Position numbers and translations under genes: made by a program. Source: Mycobacterium sp. GA-2829 (lineage in GTDB: Bacteria; Actinomycetota; Actinomycetes; Mycobacteriales; Mycobacteriaceae). From it: a DNA stretch of 50,611 bases. The DNA is taken from the NCBI RefSeq assembly GCF_001499965.1, contig NZ_LQIT01000040.1:1-50611 (forward strand). The letters run 5' to 3'. Below are positions 24,168 to 33,666 of the stretch, in pieces (positions within the stretch are counted from its first letter, which is position 1; every line of letters starts with the position of its first letter). The notes under the pieces were generated by a model. It did not search any database. It was not told where the DNA came from and worked only from the letters and a program-made list of their open reading frames with translations.

Positions 24168-25106
24168 ATGCAAGCCATCACCGTACGAGACCGTGACGCC
24201 GGCCTCGGCGGACTGACTCTCGTCGATCTGCCCTATCCGCACGCCGCCGAGAACGACGTCATCGTCGCGGTCCATGCCGCCGGTTTCACCCCCGGTGAAC
24301 TGGAATGGCCCGCGACGTGGACCGACCGGGCGGGTCGTGATCGCACGCCCGCCGTTCCCGGCCACGAATTGTCGGGCGTGGTAGTCGAATTGGGCTTCGG
24401 TACGACCGGCCTCACTGTGGGCCAACGGGTGTTCGGTCTCGCCGACTGGACCCGCGACGGCGCACTGGCCGAATACACCGCCGTCGAGGCGCGTAACCTC
24501 GCCCCGCTGGCCGCTGACATCGACCACGTCGTCGCCGCGGCGCTGCCGATCTCAGGGCTCACGGCGTGGCAGGGGTTGTTCGTCCACGGTGGCCTCAGGC
24601 CCGGCCAGACCATCCTTGTGCACGGTGCCGCGGGCGGTGTGGGATCGATGGTCGTCCAGCTGGCGCGGGAGGTGGGTGCCCGGGTCGTCGGCACCGGACG
24701 GTCCGACGACCGCGACGTCGTGCTCGGCCTCGGCGCACAGGCGTTCGTCGATCTGGGCGCCGACCATCTGGGGGATGTCGGCGAGGTGGATCTGGTGTTC
24801 GACGTGATCGGCGGCGACATCCTCGAGCGGTCGACCGAACTGGTGCGGCCCGGCGGGACGGTCGTGACCGTCGCCGCGCCGCCCAAGGTGCAACCGAAGG
24901 ACGGGCGCGCCGTGTTCTTCGTCGTCGAACCGGACCGCTCACAGCTCGCTGATCTGGCCCAGCGTGTGCGGGAGGGGCGGTTGCGGCCGCTCGTCGGAGC
25001 CGTGCGTCCCCTCGCCGAGGCCGCCGACGCGTTCGCCCGTCGACACCGCGTTCCGGGCAAGACGATCATCCGGGTGGCAGATGAGCCGGAAGGGGCCCGG
25101 CGATGA
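24168..25106 (+). CDS. NADPH:quinone reductase-like (zinc-free MDR) oxidoreductase
   Basis: 312 residues from ATG 24168, with GAAAGGATCTGGT as upstream context. Medium-chain dehydrogenase fold: PGHELSGVV in the N-terminal GroES-like domain, LPISGLTAWQGLF, the nucleotide site VHGAAGGVGSMVVQLAREVG, and a C-terminal strand GKTIIRV. No structural zinc cysteines and no catalytic Cys are seen, so it belongs to the quinone oxidoreductase branch and probably uses NADPH. It overlaps the next gene by 4 bp (ATGA), coupling it to a cupin lipoprotein. Confidence 0.88.
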   Translation: MQAITVRDRDAGLGGLTLVDLPYPHAAENDVIVAVHAAGFTPGELEWPATWTDRAGRDRTPAVPGHELSGVVVELGFGTTGLTVGQRVFGLADWTRDGALAEYTAVEARNLAPLAADIDHVVAAALPISGLTAWQGLFVHGGLRPGQTILVHGAAGGVGSMVVQLAREVGARVVGTGRSDDRDVVLGLGAQAFVDLGADHLGDVGEVDLVFDVIGGDILERSTELVRPGGTVVTVAAPPKVQPKDGRAVFFVVEPDRSQLADLAQRVREGRLRPLVGAVRPLAEAADAFARRHRVPGKTIIRVADEPEGARR

Positions 25107-25543
25107 CTCGAGCCCGCCTTTTTGCAGGACTGCTGATCGCGCTGACTGCGATGCTGCTCATCGGTTGCGGCGCTGCGGGATCCAGTCCCGCCGAACCGCC
25201 GCCCCCGGCGGAGACGGTGACACCCCTGTTCACCGAGGCGTTGCCGAACGTTGCGGGCAAGACCTTCACCTCTGCGGTCGTGACGTTCCCGCCGGCCGCA
25301 CGCGCGGTTGCGCATCGGCACGGCGACGCCTTCGTCTACGCGTACGTCCTCGAAGGCGCCGTGAGCAGCCAGCTCGAGGGCGCGCCTGCGCAGGTGTACC
25401 ACCAGGGGCGGAGCTGGTCCGAGCCGCCAGGCGCTCACCACGTGGCCACCGAGAACACCAGCCCGACCGACGAGGCGAAGCTGCTGGTGGTCTTCGTCGC
25501 CACCGATGGCGAACCGCTCAAGGTCGACGATCCGCAAGGGTGA
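25103..25543 (+). CDS. Cupin-domain lipoprotein
   Basis: 146 residues. The N-terminus is a lipoprotein signal with lipobox LIGC (Cys22), so the mature protein is membrane-anchored outside the cell. After a proline-rich spacer (PAEPPPPAE) the cupin barrel carries the metal-type motif AHRHGDAFVYAYVLEG and the second motif SEPPGAHHVATEN. Small exported cupins of this kind are found beside oxidoreductases but lack a defined role. Translational coupling to a cytoplasmic quinone reductase-like enzyme is notable given the different compartments. Confidence 0.85.
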   Translation: MTRARLFAGLLIALTAMLLIGCGAAGSSPAEPPPPAETVTPLFTEALPNVAGKTFTSAVVTFPPAARAVAHRHGDAFVYAYVLEGAVSSQLEGAPAQVYHQGRSWSEPPGAHHVATENTSPTDEAKLLVVFVATDGEPLKVDDPQG

Positions 25544-25559
25544 CGACGTGGCACCGGGC

Positions 25560-26546
25560 TCACCCGGATTCGGCGCGCGCGGTGCTGAAGCGACGTTGGT
25601 AGGCGGCGGGGCTGATACCGAGTCGCCTGGCGAAGACGCGACGCATGCTCTCGTAGCTGGGGAACCCGGCCAGAGCGGCGGCCTGAGTCGCGCTGTGTCG
25701 CTGATCGAGCAGGGCCCGGGCCATGTCGAAGCGGATGTTCTCCACGTACCGGGCCGGCGTGGTGCCCAACTCTTCCCGGAACAGCCGAGTCAGATGACGG
25801 GTGCTGACATTCAGGTGTCGCGCGAGCGCGACGGGCGAGTGGTCAGCGTGCGGATCCGCTGTCACCAAGTCGGCGACCCTGCGCAGCGCCGGCGAATGCG
25901 GCGGCGGTCCCTGTAGCGGAGCCGAGAACTGCGACTGGCCGCCTGAGCGCTGCATGTACACGACCAGGGCCCGGGCGACCTCGCGCGTGAGGTCCGGTCC
26001 GTGATCCTCTTCGACCAGCGCGAGGGCCAGGTCGATCCCTGCGGTGATACCCGCCGAGGTGTAGGTGTTGCCGTCACGTACGTAGATGGCGTCGGTTTCC
26101 ACCCGGCACGTCGGGCATCGGGTGGCCAGCGCACGGGTCGTCTTCCAGTGGGTGGTGGCCCGCTTGCCGTCGAGTAATCCGGCGGCGGCGAGGACGAAGG
26201 CGCCGGTGCAGATGGAGGCGACGCGCCGCGCCCCGGCCGCGGGGATCCGTGCCGCGTCCACCAGGTACTGGGGAACCCGGGACCGCGGGAAGCGGTCAGA
26301 ACCGGGCACCAGGAACGTGTCGGCGGCGGGCTGGTCGGAGACGGCGCCGTCGACCGTGACACCGAAGCCGAGGTTCGACCGAACGTCGTCTCCGGTGGGC
26401 GACCACGTCAGGAGCCGGTAGTCGGTGCCGAGCCGGTTGGCCTCCTTGAACACCTCCGCTGGGCCTGCGACGTCCAGGAGCGTCACCCCGTCGTAGACGA
26501 GGAACGCGATGCGGCGCGAGGCGCTCGCGAACGAAGACGTAGTCAC
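25560..26546 (-). CDS. GlxA family (DJ-1/PfpI plus AraC) transcriptional regulator
   Basis: 328 residues from GTG 26546. The N-terminal DJ-1/PfpI-like domain (about 10-175: RIAFLVYDGVTLLDVAGPAE, VASICTGAFVLAAAGLLDGK with the elbow Cys) is followed by a C-terminal AraC helix-turn-helix (about 225-325: LARHLNVSTRHLTRLFREEL and ALAGFPSYESMRRVFARRLG). The gene diverges from the flavin monooxygenase at 26686, whose promoter it may control. The 139-bp intergenic region shows no obvious palindrome. Confidence 0.9.
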   Translation of the reverse strand: MTTSSFASASRRIAFLVYDGVTLLDVAGPAEVFKEANRLGTDYRLLTWSPTGDDVRSNLGFGVTVDGAVSDQPAADTFLVPGSDRFPRSRVPQYLVDAARIPAAGARRVASICTGAFVLAAAGLLDGKRATTHWKTTRALATRCPTCRVETDAIYVRDGNTYTSAGITAGIDLALALVEEDHGPDLTREVARALVVYMQRSGGQSQFSAPLQGPPPHSPALRRVADLVTADPHADHSPVALARHLNVSTRHLTRLFREELGTTPARYVENIRFDMARALLDQRHSATQAAALAGFPSYESMRRVFARRLGISPAAYQRRFSTARAESG

Positions 26547-26685
26547 CCGCTGATTATGTGACCCGCACGGATAGCGGCATCCCGAAACGCCCCTCCGCAG
26601 CAGTGGACGTGGTATCCGCAAGTTCTCCGCCGCGACGTCGCCATTCCATTGACTCGCCCCCGCGCCAGCATGCGACAGTTCGTCA

Positions 26686-28167
26686 ATGAGTGAATCCGTC
26701 GCCGTCATCGGGGCAGGCCCCGGTGGGTTGGTGACGGCGCGCTGGCTGCTCGCGCAGGGTTTCGAACCGACGATCTTCGAGCAGGGCAGCGGCCTCGGCG
26801 GGCAGTGGACGGGGCATCCCGGCCGCAGCGGCGTGTGGCCGGCCATGCACACCAACACCAGCCGCATCCTCACCGCGTTCAGCGACCTGGAGCACCGCTG
26901 TGCCACAGTCTTCCCGTCGAACCGCGACATCCTCGACTACCTCCACCGCTACGCCGACATGTTCGGGCTCACCACGCGCATCCGCTTCGACACCCGGGTC
27001 GACCTCCTCGACCGCGACGGCGACAGGTGGCGAATCCGCCACGGCGACACGGTGGAGACCTTCGACCGAATCGTGGTGGCCAGCGGTCGCTTCGGTACTC
27101 CTGCCCTTCCGGCGGTACCCGGACTCGATGCCTTCACCGGCGCCGCGGGCGTCATCCCCACCTTCGACTACCGCGGTCCTGCGCCCTACCAGGGGCGACG
27201 GGTGCTCGTCGCGGGGTGTGCGGTCAGCGCGTTGGAGATCGCCGCTGAACTCGCGCTCCTCGGTGCCTCCCGCGTCGTGGTGACCCAACGGCGCCAACGC
27301 TATGTACTGCCCAAATTCGCCGCGGGCGTGCCGTCCGACCACCGCATCTTCACCCGCTACGGCGCACTGGCCAACCAGACTCTCCCGCCGGCGGAAGTGG
27401 ACCGGCAGCTCAAGGAGATCGTCGTCGAGGCCGGCGGCAGCCCCGAGCAGTACGGGGCGCCGGCCCCCGACCCGTCGTTGTTCGCCGCCGGCGTCACCCT
27501 CAACCAGGGCTATCTACCCCTGGTGGCGGAGGGTCGAATCACCGTGCGTCCCTGGATGCACGCCGTCGACGGCACCACGGTGACGTTCGCCGACGGCGCC
27601 GCGGAGGACTTCGACGGCATCGTCATGGGCACCGGCTTCCGGATCTCGCTTCCGTTCCTGGACAAGGATATTCGCGCGGCAATCGACGTCGACGACGTGC
27701 ACCTCGACGCCGACCGGTACACGTTCCACCCCGATCTTCCGGGGCTCGCGTTCGTGGGGATGTGGGATCAGTCCGGCGGCTACTTCGTGCCGCTCGAACT
27801 GCAGGCCCGGTGGATCGCCTACACCTGGGGAGGTGTGATCGCGCCGCCGACCGAAGCCGACCAGCGAGCAGCCGTCGCCGCGTACCGCGCCCGTCGCGGA
27901 TCACCGCAGAAAACGCGAATGAATCTGGCGGCGTTGACTTTCGCGCGCGCGGCGGGCGTCGAACCGGATCTGGAGACCTGGCCGGACCTGCGGCGGGCTC
28001 TGCTGTTCGGTCCGCTCGCCCCGAGTTGCTTCCGGCTGGAGGGGCCCGACGCACTGCCCGACGCGGCCGAACGATTCGTCCGCGATGCGGGCGCGTTCGG
28101 TGCGATCACCTCCGAGGAGATGACGCCGCGCGAGCAGGCATACGCAGCGCTCATCCATCCTGGGTGA
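26686..28167 (+). CDS. Flavin-containing monooxygenase
   Basis: 493 residues from ATG 26686. FAD site VAVIGAGPGGLVTARWLL, second Rossmann site VLVAGCAVSALEIAAELALL (a GxxxxA variant of the NADPH motif) and the ATG-type motif GIVMGTGFRISLPF match group B flavoprotein monooxygenases (FMO rather than Baeyer-Villiger: the full FxGxxxHxxxWP motif is not seen). The product may oxygenate amines, sulphides or ketones. It is divergent from the GlxA-type regulator and its 3' end overlaps the LysM-esterase gene by 17 bp. Confidence 0.85.
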   Translation: MSESVAVIGAGPGGLVTARWLLAQGFEPTIFEQGSGLGGQWTGHPGRSGVWPAMHTNTSRILTAFSDLEHRCATVFPSNRDILDYLHRYADMFGLTTRIRFDTRVDLLDRDGDRWRIRHGDTVETFDRIVVASGRFGTPALPAVPGLDAFTGAAGVIPTFDYRGPAPYQGRRVLVAGCAVSALEIAAELALLGASRVVVTQRRQRYVLPKFAAGVPSDHRIFTRYGALANQTLPPAEVDRQLKEIVVEAGGSPEQYGAPAPDPSLFAAGVTLNQGYLPLVAEGRITVRPWMHAVDGTTVTFADGAAEDFDGIVMGTGFRISLPFLDKDIRAAIDVDDVHLDADRYTFHPDLPGLAFVGMWDQSGGYFVPLELQARWIAYTWGGVIAPPTEADQRAAVAAYRARRGSPQKTRMNLAALTFARAAGVEPDLETWPDLRRALLFGPLAPSCFRLEGPDALPDAAERFVRDAGAFGAITSEEMTPREQAYAALIHPG

Positions 28168-29509
28168 CCGCCGCCCTGGCCGGACTCAGCCGCGCGATGA
28201 TTCCGTCGAGGTCACGGCGGAACATGTCGGGCCGGAACACATGACCGCCGGGAGCCTCATGCGATTCGTTCGGGATACCCGCGGCGTTGAGGCGGTCGCG
28301 GAACTCCCGTTGCCCCGCCAGCACCTGGGTCTCGTTCACACTGTCGAACCAGTTGAGGGGGTCCGGGCTGGTGCCTGCGACCATGAACACCCGCTTGTTG
28401 CGGTAGCTCTCGATCCGCTCGATCGGGTTGTCGGCACTGACCCTGGCCTGATCCCAGAACGGTGCGCCGTAGACCGTGCCGCCCGCGAGGTCCAGCACCG
28501 CCGAGGTGATGTTCGCCCAGTGCACCACCAGGCCGAAGTCACGGCGCAGGCTGGCTGGCCCGGAATGCGAACTCACCGAGGCGAAGTGGCCGAAGTACTT
28601 GGCCGCGTACTTCAACGCACCGAAACCGCCCATCGAGAAACCGCCCACCGCCCGCCCGTCGTACTCGGCGATGGTGCGGAAGTTGGCGTCGATCCAGGGG
28701 AGTAGCTGCGCGATGTGGAAGGTCTCCCAATTGCGCGGCCCGACGAAGGAGGTGACCGGGTTGGAGTACCAGCCCGCCTGCCCGCCGTCGGGCATCACGA
28801 CGACGATCGGCCTGCCCGCGGTGAGCTGCCGGATACCGAGGAAGTCGAACTGGCGGAAGTCCGCGGCACCCCCGTGGAGCATGTACAGGACCGGATAGGC
28901 GCGCCCGCTGGTGCGGTAGTCGTCGGGGAGCAGGACGTTGACGCCGGGGTTCCAGCCGATCGCGGACGTCTGGAACCGGTAGTACCAGAGTCGGGGGTCG
29001 CTTTCGTTGCGGTCGACGATCCGCAGGCCGAACCCGTCGCTGCGCCCGACGAAGACGGCCAGCCGCTGCCCCGCCCTGATCACCGACGGATCGGCGATGC
29101 GGTTGACCGCGGCGATCAACGGATGGAACGCGGCGTCACCGTAGTAGCGCGCCGCCAGCGCCGACAACGTCTCGCCTGCGGTCACCGTGTGCCGTGTGAT
29201 CTCCGGGACGATCAGTTGTTGCCCCACACTGAGCGCACTGTTCTCGGCGATGCCGCTGGCGTGGGCGATCAAGCGATGCAGCTGGGCGTCACCGTAGAAG
29301 CGCGACGCCAGCGCCGACAGTGTGTCGCCGGCGACCACCGTGTATCGCGTGAAATCCGGCATCACGAGCCGTTGCCCCACTCTGACGGCGTCCGGATCGG
29401 CGATTGCGCTTGCTGTTGCAATCAAACGGTAGAGTCGCATGTCGTTGTAGAAGCGCAACGCCAGCGCCGACAGGGTCTCACCCGCGACGACCGTATGTGT
29501 TCTGACCAT
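28151..29509 (-). CDS. Triple LysM protein with antigen 85-like esterase domain
   Basis: 452 residues from ATG 29509 (GAGTGA upstream). Three LysM repeats occupy about residues 3-150; each starts with a (T/Y)TV-x-AG-(E/D)-TLSALA block and ends with a VGQ/AGQ-RL motif. Then comes an esterase D/antigen 85-type domain (about 165-450): LPDDYRTSGRAYPVLYMLHG, nucleophile elbow GGFSMGGFGALKYA (Ser292) and catalytic His in HEAPGGHVFR. No signal peptide precedes the first LysM. LysM binds peptidoglycan and the esterase fold suggests a mycolyl or acyl ester. It diverges from a peptidoglycan amidase at 29628. Confidence 0.88.
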   Translation of the reverse strand: MVRTHTVVAGETLSALALRFYNDMRLYRLIATASAIADPDAVRVGQRLVMPDFTRYTVVAGDTLSALASRFYGDAQLHRLIAHASGIAENSALSVGQQLIVPEITRHTVTAGETLSALAARYYGDAAFHPLIAAVNRIADPSVIRAGQRLAVFVGRSDGFGLRIVDRNESDPRLWYYRFQTSAIGWNPGVNVLLPDDYRTSGRAYPVLYMLHGGAADFRQFDFLGIRQLTAGRPIVVVMPDGGQAGWYSNPVTSFVGPRNWETFHIAQLLPWIDANFRTIAEYDGRAVGGFSMGGFGALKYAAKYFGHFASVSSHSGPASLRRDFGLVVHWANITSAVLDLAGGTVYGAPFWDQARVSADNPIERIESYRNKRVFMVAGTSPDPLNWFDSVNETQVLAGQREFRDRLNAAGIPNESHEAPGGHVFRPDMFRRDLDGIIARLSPARAAVTQDG

Positions 29510-29627
29510 TGCTTCACTCCAGGTCACCGGGGTCTGGCCACATTGCCTTCCTCGATGGAATCGCACTTCGGCCGCGTCGTGGGCGGATTCGGGTGAAAGC
29601 CGTTTAACCGGAGAGAAAGGACTGTTC

Positions 29628-30476
29628 GTGCCGTCAACCGGACCGTGGACCGGCGACCCGATCTGGCTGGCCGAGGTTCTGCGCGCCGAAGGTGTCCGGC
29701 TCGTCGAGTACCCCGGGTGGCGCGAGCGCGGCCACGGTGACTTCAAGGACATTCGCGGCGTCATGGTGCACCACACCGGTTCGGACCGCGCCAGCGCGGC
29801 GTCCATCGCCGACGGCAGGCCCGATCTCGCCGGACCGCTGTCGCAACTCCACATCGCGCGCGACGGCACGGTGACCGTCGGGGCGGTGGGGGTGGCCTGG
29901 CACGCCGGTGTCGGCATGTATCCGTGGTTGCCGACCAACATGGGCAACTGGCACACGATCGGGATCGAATGCGCCAACTCCGGGACCGGTCCGACGGCGC
30001 CGCACCGCACGAACTGGCCCGACGCGCAGTACGACGCGCTGGTCCGGTGCTGCGCGGCGATCAACCGCCGCCTGGCCCAGAACGCCGACCGCACGATCGG
30101 GCACAAGGAGTACGCCGGCCGGGCGCAGGGCAAATGGGATCCGGGCGCCATCGACATGACCGTCCTGCGGGCCGACATCCAAGCCCGCATCGGCAGCCTT
30201 CCGCACCCCGCGCCGACACCCAGACCGCCGGTGCCCGTCGGTCGTTACGCCGACCTCCTGCTCACCCGCGGGTCGCGAGGCCCGCAGGTCGCGCAGCTGC
30301 AGCGTCAGCTCAAGGCGAACTACGCCGCCTATGCGGGGCATCTCGCCGTCGACGGCATCTACGGCCCGCTCACCGAGGCCGCGGTCCGCGAATTCCAGCG
30401 ACGGACCCGGGGCCTCAAGGTCGACGGGATCGTGGGTCCTGCGACGGCTGCCGCCCTGAACCTGATGCTGGTGTGA
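29628..30476 (+). CDS. N-acetylmuramoyl-L-alanine amidase with peptidoglycan-binding domain
   Basis: 282 residues from GTG 29628, preceded by GAGAGAAAGGA. An Amidase_2 domain (about 35-185) has its zinc ligands at H48 (VMVHHT), H159 (TIGHKEYAG) and D171 (KWDPG). After a proline-rich linker (PHPAPTPRPPVPVG) a PG_binding_1 domain follows (about 210-280: RGSRGPQVAQLQRQLK, AVREFQRRTRGLKVDGIVG). There is no signal peptide. It resembles mycobacteriophage LysA amidase modules and the chromosomal homologue Rv3594. Export route unknown. The head-to-head neighbour carries an esterase. Confidence 0.9.
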   Translation: MPSTGPWTGDPIWLAEVLRAEGVRLVEYPGWRERGHGDFKDIRGVMVHHTGSDRASAASIADGRPDLAGPLSQLHIARDGTVTVGAVGVAWHAGVGMYPWLPTNMGNWHTIGIECANSGTGPTAPHRTNWPDAQYDALVRCCAAINRRLAQNADRTIGHKEYAGRAQGKWDPGAIDMTVLRADIQARIGSLPHPAPTPRPPVPVGRYADLLLTRGSRGPQVAQLQRQLKANYAAYAGHLAVDGIYGPLTEAAVREFQRRTRGLKVDGIVGPATAAALNLMLV

Positions 30477-30508
30477 AAGCCAGGCCACCTCCGGCTACCG
30501 TCCACAGC

Positions 30509-32041
30509 GTGCCTGTCTCCATCCGCTCGCTCCTGGCGCACTTCGACACGAGCACCACCCTCGTAATCCCGGCCGACAAGGCCACCGGGCCGTCGATCGA
30601 CGAACCGGTGGCCTGGGTGCACAGCTCCGAGCTCGAGGACCCCACCCCGTTCCTCGACGCCGGCCAACTGTTGCTCACCGACGGCGGCCAGTTCCCGCGC
30701 GGATCCCACGATCAGCAGTGCTACGACGCCTACGTCGAGCGGCTGCACCGGCACGGCATCCGCGGTCTGGGCTTCGGCACCGCCATGGTCCACGGTCACC
30801 TGCCGGCCGAGCTCGAATCCGCCTGTCGCCGTTGTGGTTTACCGCTCTTCGTCATCACCGACCTCACCCCGTTCCTGGCGTTCGTACGGTACGTCGCCGA
30901 CAAACTGGCCGAGGAACAACAGGCCCGTATCCGCTGGTCGCTCGACGCCCAGCGCGCGATCGCCCGCGCGGCGATGCGACCCGACGGCCTGACCTCGATC
31001 CTCGCCGAACTCGAAAACCAGCTCGACTGTTCGGCGCAACTGTTCGACGCCGTCGGCGCGCCGATCCGCTCGCTGGCCGACCCGCCGACCGGCGCGCTGG
31101 ACACCGCGATCCGGGACGCCGTGCGCACCACGCTCGAGCGCGGCGCCCGCTCGTCCTCGCGCGTCGTGCTGGGGGACCGCGAGTTCCTGGTGCAGACGGT
31201 CGGGCGCGGATCCCGCCTCGACGGTGCGCTGGTGCTGTCCGGGCTGCACATCGCCGATCCCGCGGCGGCGGACCTGGTCAACAGCGTGGTCGCGCTGGCC
31301 AGCCTTGCGCTCACCCAGAACCGCGCGCTCGACAACGCGCACCACCACCTGCGGGCCGGCCTGTTCGAACAGCTGCTCCGCGGCGACCGCGCGCTGGTGA
31401 CCCGTACCGCCCAGTCGGTGTGGGGTGGGTTGCCCGCCGAACCGTTGACCGTGCTGGTCGCGCCCAAACCGCACCACAGCGACTTCCTGCTCGACGCCCT
31501 CGAACGCGAGGTGGCCGAACGCAACGGCCACGTCTTCTTCACCCAGCGCGGCAACCACCTTGTCGTCATCGCGGAAACCCCACCGCCCGAACATCTTTCG
31601 GAACTTCTTTTCGGTCACTCGGCCTCGGTGGGAACGTCGTCGGACGTGCGCTACGGAGCCCTGTCACGCGGCGTCGCCGAAGCCGAACGCGCCCTGCGCT
31701 ACGCCGTGCAGACCGGTCGCACCGCCGTGGCGTTCCAGGAACTCCTCGACCGCGGGGTGCTCGGACTGCTGCAGGGCGAACAGCTCGACACCGTCGCGCG
31801 CGGCATCCTGCGGGTTCTGCACGAGCACGACTCCGCCAAAGGGGCAGATCTGCTTCGCACGCTGCGGGTCTGGATGGGCAACGAATGCGCGTGGGACACC
31901 ACCGCGCGCGAACTCGGCATCCACCGGCATACCCTGCGCAACCGCGTGCACCAGGCGGGACGGCTACTGGACCTCGACCTCGACGTGCTGCGCGACCGCC
32001 TCGAACTCTGGGCGGCCCTTCAGCTGATGAGTGACGACTGA
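30509..32041 (+). CDS. PucR family transcriptional regulator
   Basis: 510 residues from GTG 30509; the frame is open further upstream over the amidase, but homology starts here. The N-terminal PucR domain (about 15-130: WVHSSELEDPTPFLDAGQLL, GIRGLGFG) is followed by a sensory middle region, and a C-terminal HTH_30 (about 450-505: WDTTARELGIHRHTLRNRV, then LDLDVLRDRLELWAAL). PucR proteins control purine or amine catabolism. It converges with an amidohydrolase-transporter operon (22-bp overlap of the stops), which is a plausible target. Confidence 0.9.
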   Translation: MPVSIRSLLAHFDTSTTLVIPADKATGPSIDEPVAWVHSSELEDPTPFLDAGQLLLTDGGQFPRGSHDQQCYDAYVERLHRHGIRGLGFGTAMVHGHLPAELESACRRCGLPLFVITDLTPFLAFVRYVADKLAEEQQARIRWSLDAQRAIARAAMRPDGLTSILAELENQLDCSAQLFDAVGAPIRSLADPPTGALDTAIRDAVRTTLERGARSSSRVVLGDREFLVQTVGRGSRLDGALVLSGLHIADPAAADLVNSVVALASLALTQNRALDNAHHHLRAGLFEQLLRGDRALVTRTAQSVWGGLPAEPLTVLVAPKPHHSDFLLDALEREVAERNGHVFFTQRGNHLVVIAETPPPEHLSELLFGHSASVGTSSDVRYGALSRGVAEAERALRYAVQTGRTAVAFQELLDRGVLGLLQGEQLDTVARGILRVLHEHDSAKGADLLRTLRVWMGNECAWDTTARELGIHRHTLRNRVHQAGRLLDLDLDVLRDRLELWAALQLMSDD

Positions 32042-33666
32042 CGGCTGCGCTCGTACACGCACTGCCCGGCGACCCACGTCTGCTGCACCATGATGTCGGT
32101 GAGCTCCTCGGTGTCCACGGTCAGCGGGTCACGGTCGAAGACCGCGAAGTCCGCCAGCTTGCCGGGTTCCAGTGAGCCGACCGCGTTTTCGCGATGCACC
32201 GAGGCGGCGGCCGTCAGCGTGTGGCCGCGCAGCGCCTCCGCGACGGTGAGGCACTGGGCGTCGGAACCCAGGCGCCTGCCCGACAGTGTGCGGCGCCGCA
32301 CCGCGGCGGACACGGCCTCCAGCGGCAGCGGCGGGCAGACCGGCGCGTCGGACGACAGCACCACCGGCACGTCCGCGTCGCGAAGCTCGCCGAGCGGCAT
32401 CACCCGCTCGGCGCGGTCACCGAGCACACCGGTCAACTCGTCGCCGTACCGCAACAGGTATTGCGGCTGGGGGACCGGCCACAACCCGAGGTCTCGGCAC
32501 TGCCGCACCTGCGCGGGGGTGGGCGCACCGAAATGCTCGATCCGGTGACGCACGTCGCCGCGATCACCCGCGGCGAGCTGCTCGTGCGCGTCGAGGACCA
32601 CCTGGATGGCCGCGTCGCCCTGGGCGTGCGTGGCCGACTGCAGGCCCAGCGCCGCGACCCGCCGGATCATTTCGGCCAGTTCACCATTGGGGTGGTAGAG
32701 GTAGCCGAAGTCGTCGACGCTGCAGCAGTACGGCGTCGAGAAGCGCGCGGTGCCCGCCGTCAGTGCACCGTCCGCGTACAGCTTGACCCCGGCCAGCGCG
32801 AGCCGTTCGTTCCCGAATCGTCCGCACAGACCGAGGGTTTCGAGTTCGGTCAGCAGGCTCGAGATGACCAGCATCTCGGCGCGCACGGTCAGCGTTCCGC
32901 TGCGGTGGGTGCGCAGGTAGGCCCCCCACTCCCGGCCCGTCACCTGCGCGTCGACGATCGTGGTGATCCCGCGGGCGTGCATCTGTGCCTGTGCGGCGAG
33001 CAGTTGCGCGTCGAGGGTCTCGGGGGCGTCGGGCAGGTGGAAGTTCGGCCCGTTGTTGGTGATCTTCACCCCGAACCGGCCGGTGAGCCAGTCGGCGGCC
33101 GCATCCCACACCGTGCCGTCCGGCGTACCGTCGGCCTCGCGGCCGAAGTGCCCGCCGGGCGGGTCGGGGGTGTCGGTGGTGACGCCCATCTCGCGCAGCG
33201 CCCAGCTGTTGACGATCGCACCGTGTCCGCTGGAGTGGAACACCAGGACCTCGCGGTCCGTGGCGACGCGGTCGAGGTCGTGGCGGGTGAGCAGCCGCGC
33301 ATCGGCGACGTTGCCATGGTGAAAGCCCTTACCGCGCACCGCTCCCGGCTGGACCGCCGCCCTGGCCGTCAGCGCAGAGACGACGTCGTCGATCGTCGGC
33401 GCCGACTCCCAGCTGCAGTCCACCCACGACTCGAACTGTCCGTACATGAGCGGGTGGCAGTGTGCGTCGACGAAGCCGGGAAGCACTGTCGCGCCGTCGA
33501 TGTCGACCACTTCGGGCCGGGTCACGGCGAGCGACCGGCACTCGGCCTCGGACCCCACCGCGACGATGCGGTCATCGCGCAGCAGCATCGCCTCGACCGC
33601 GGTGTGGTCCGCCCGCGGGCGGATCGTGGCGCCGACGACGAGGACCTCGCGCAGACCGACCGTCAT
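32020..33666 (-). CDS. Amidohydrolase family protein, YtcJ-like
   Basis: 548 residues. A composite metal-dependent hydrolase: VLPGFVDAHCHPLMYG (first HxH), DAQVTGREWG, THAQGDAAIQVVLDAHEQ, RIEHFGAP, VVLSSDAPV and the C-terminal barrel cap GSLEPGKLADFAVFDRDPL. This is the amidohydrolase_3/YtcJ group acting on formamides or amide-bonded compounds. Its ATG overlaps the stop of the MFS transporter upstream on this strand by 4 bp, so import and hydrolysis of one compound are likely coupled. Confidence 0.9.
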   Translation of the reverse strand: MTVGLREVLVVGATIRPRADHTAVEAMLLRDDRIVAVGSEAECRSLAVTRPEVVDIDGATVLPGFVDAHCHPLMYGQFESWVDCSWESAPTIDDVVSALTARAAVQPGAVRGKGFHHGNVADARLLTRHDLDRVATDREVLVFHSSGHGAIVNSWALREMGVTTDTPDPPGGHFGREADGTPDGTVWDAAADWLTGRFGVKITNNGPNFHLPDAPETLDAQLLAAQAQMHARGITTIVDAQVTGREWGAYLRTHRSGTLTVRAEMLVISSLLTELETLGLCGRFGNERLALAGVKLYADGALTAGTARFSTPYCCSVDDFGYLYHPNGELAEMIRRVAALGLQSATHAQGDAAIQVVLDAHEQLAAGDRGDVRHRIEHFGAPTPAQVRQCRDLGLWPVPQPQYLLRYGDELTGVLGDRAERVMPLGELRDADVPVVLSSDAPVCPPLPLEAVSAAVRRRTLSGRRLGSDAQCLTVAEALRGHTLTAAASVHRENAVGSLEPGKLADFAVFDRDPLTVDTEELTDIMVQQTWVAGQCVYERSRQSSLIS

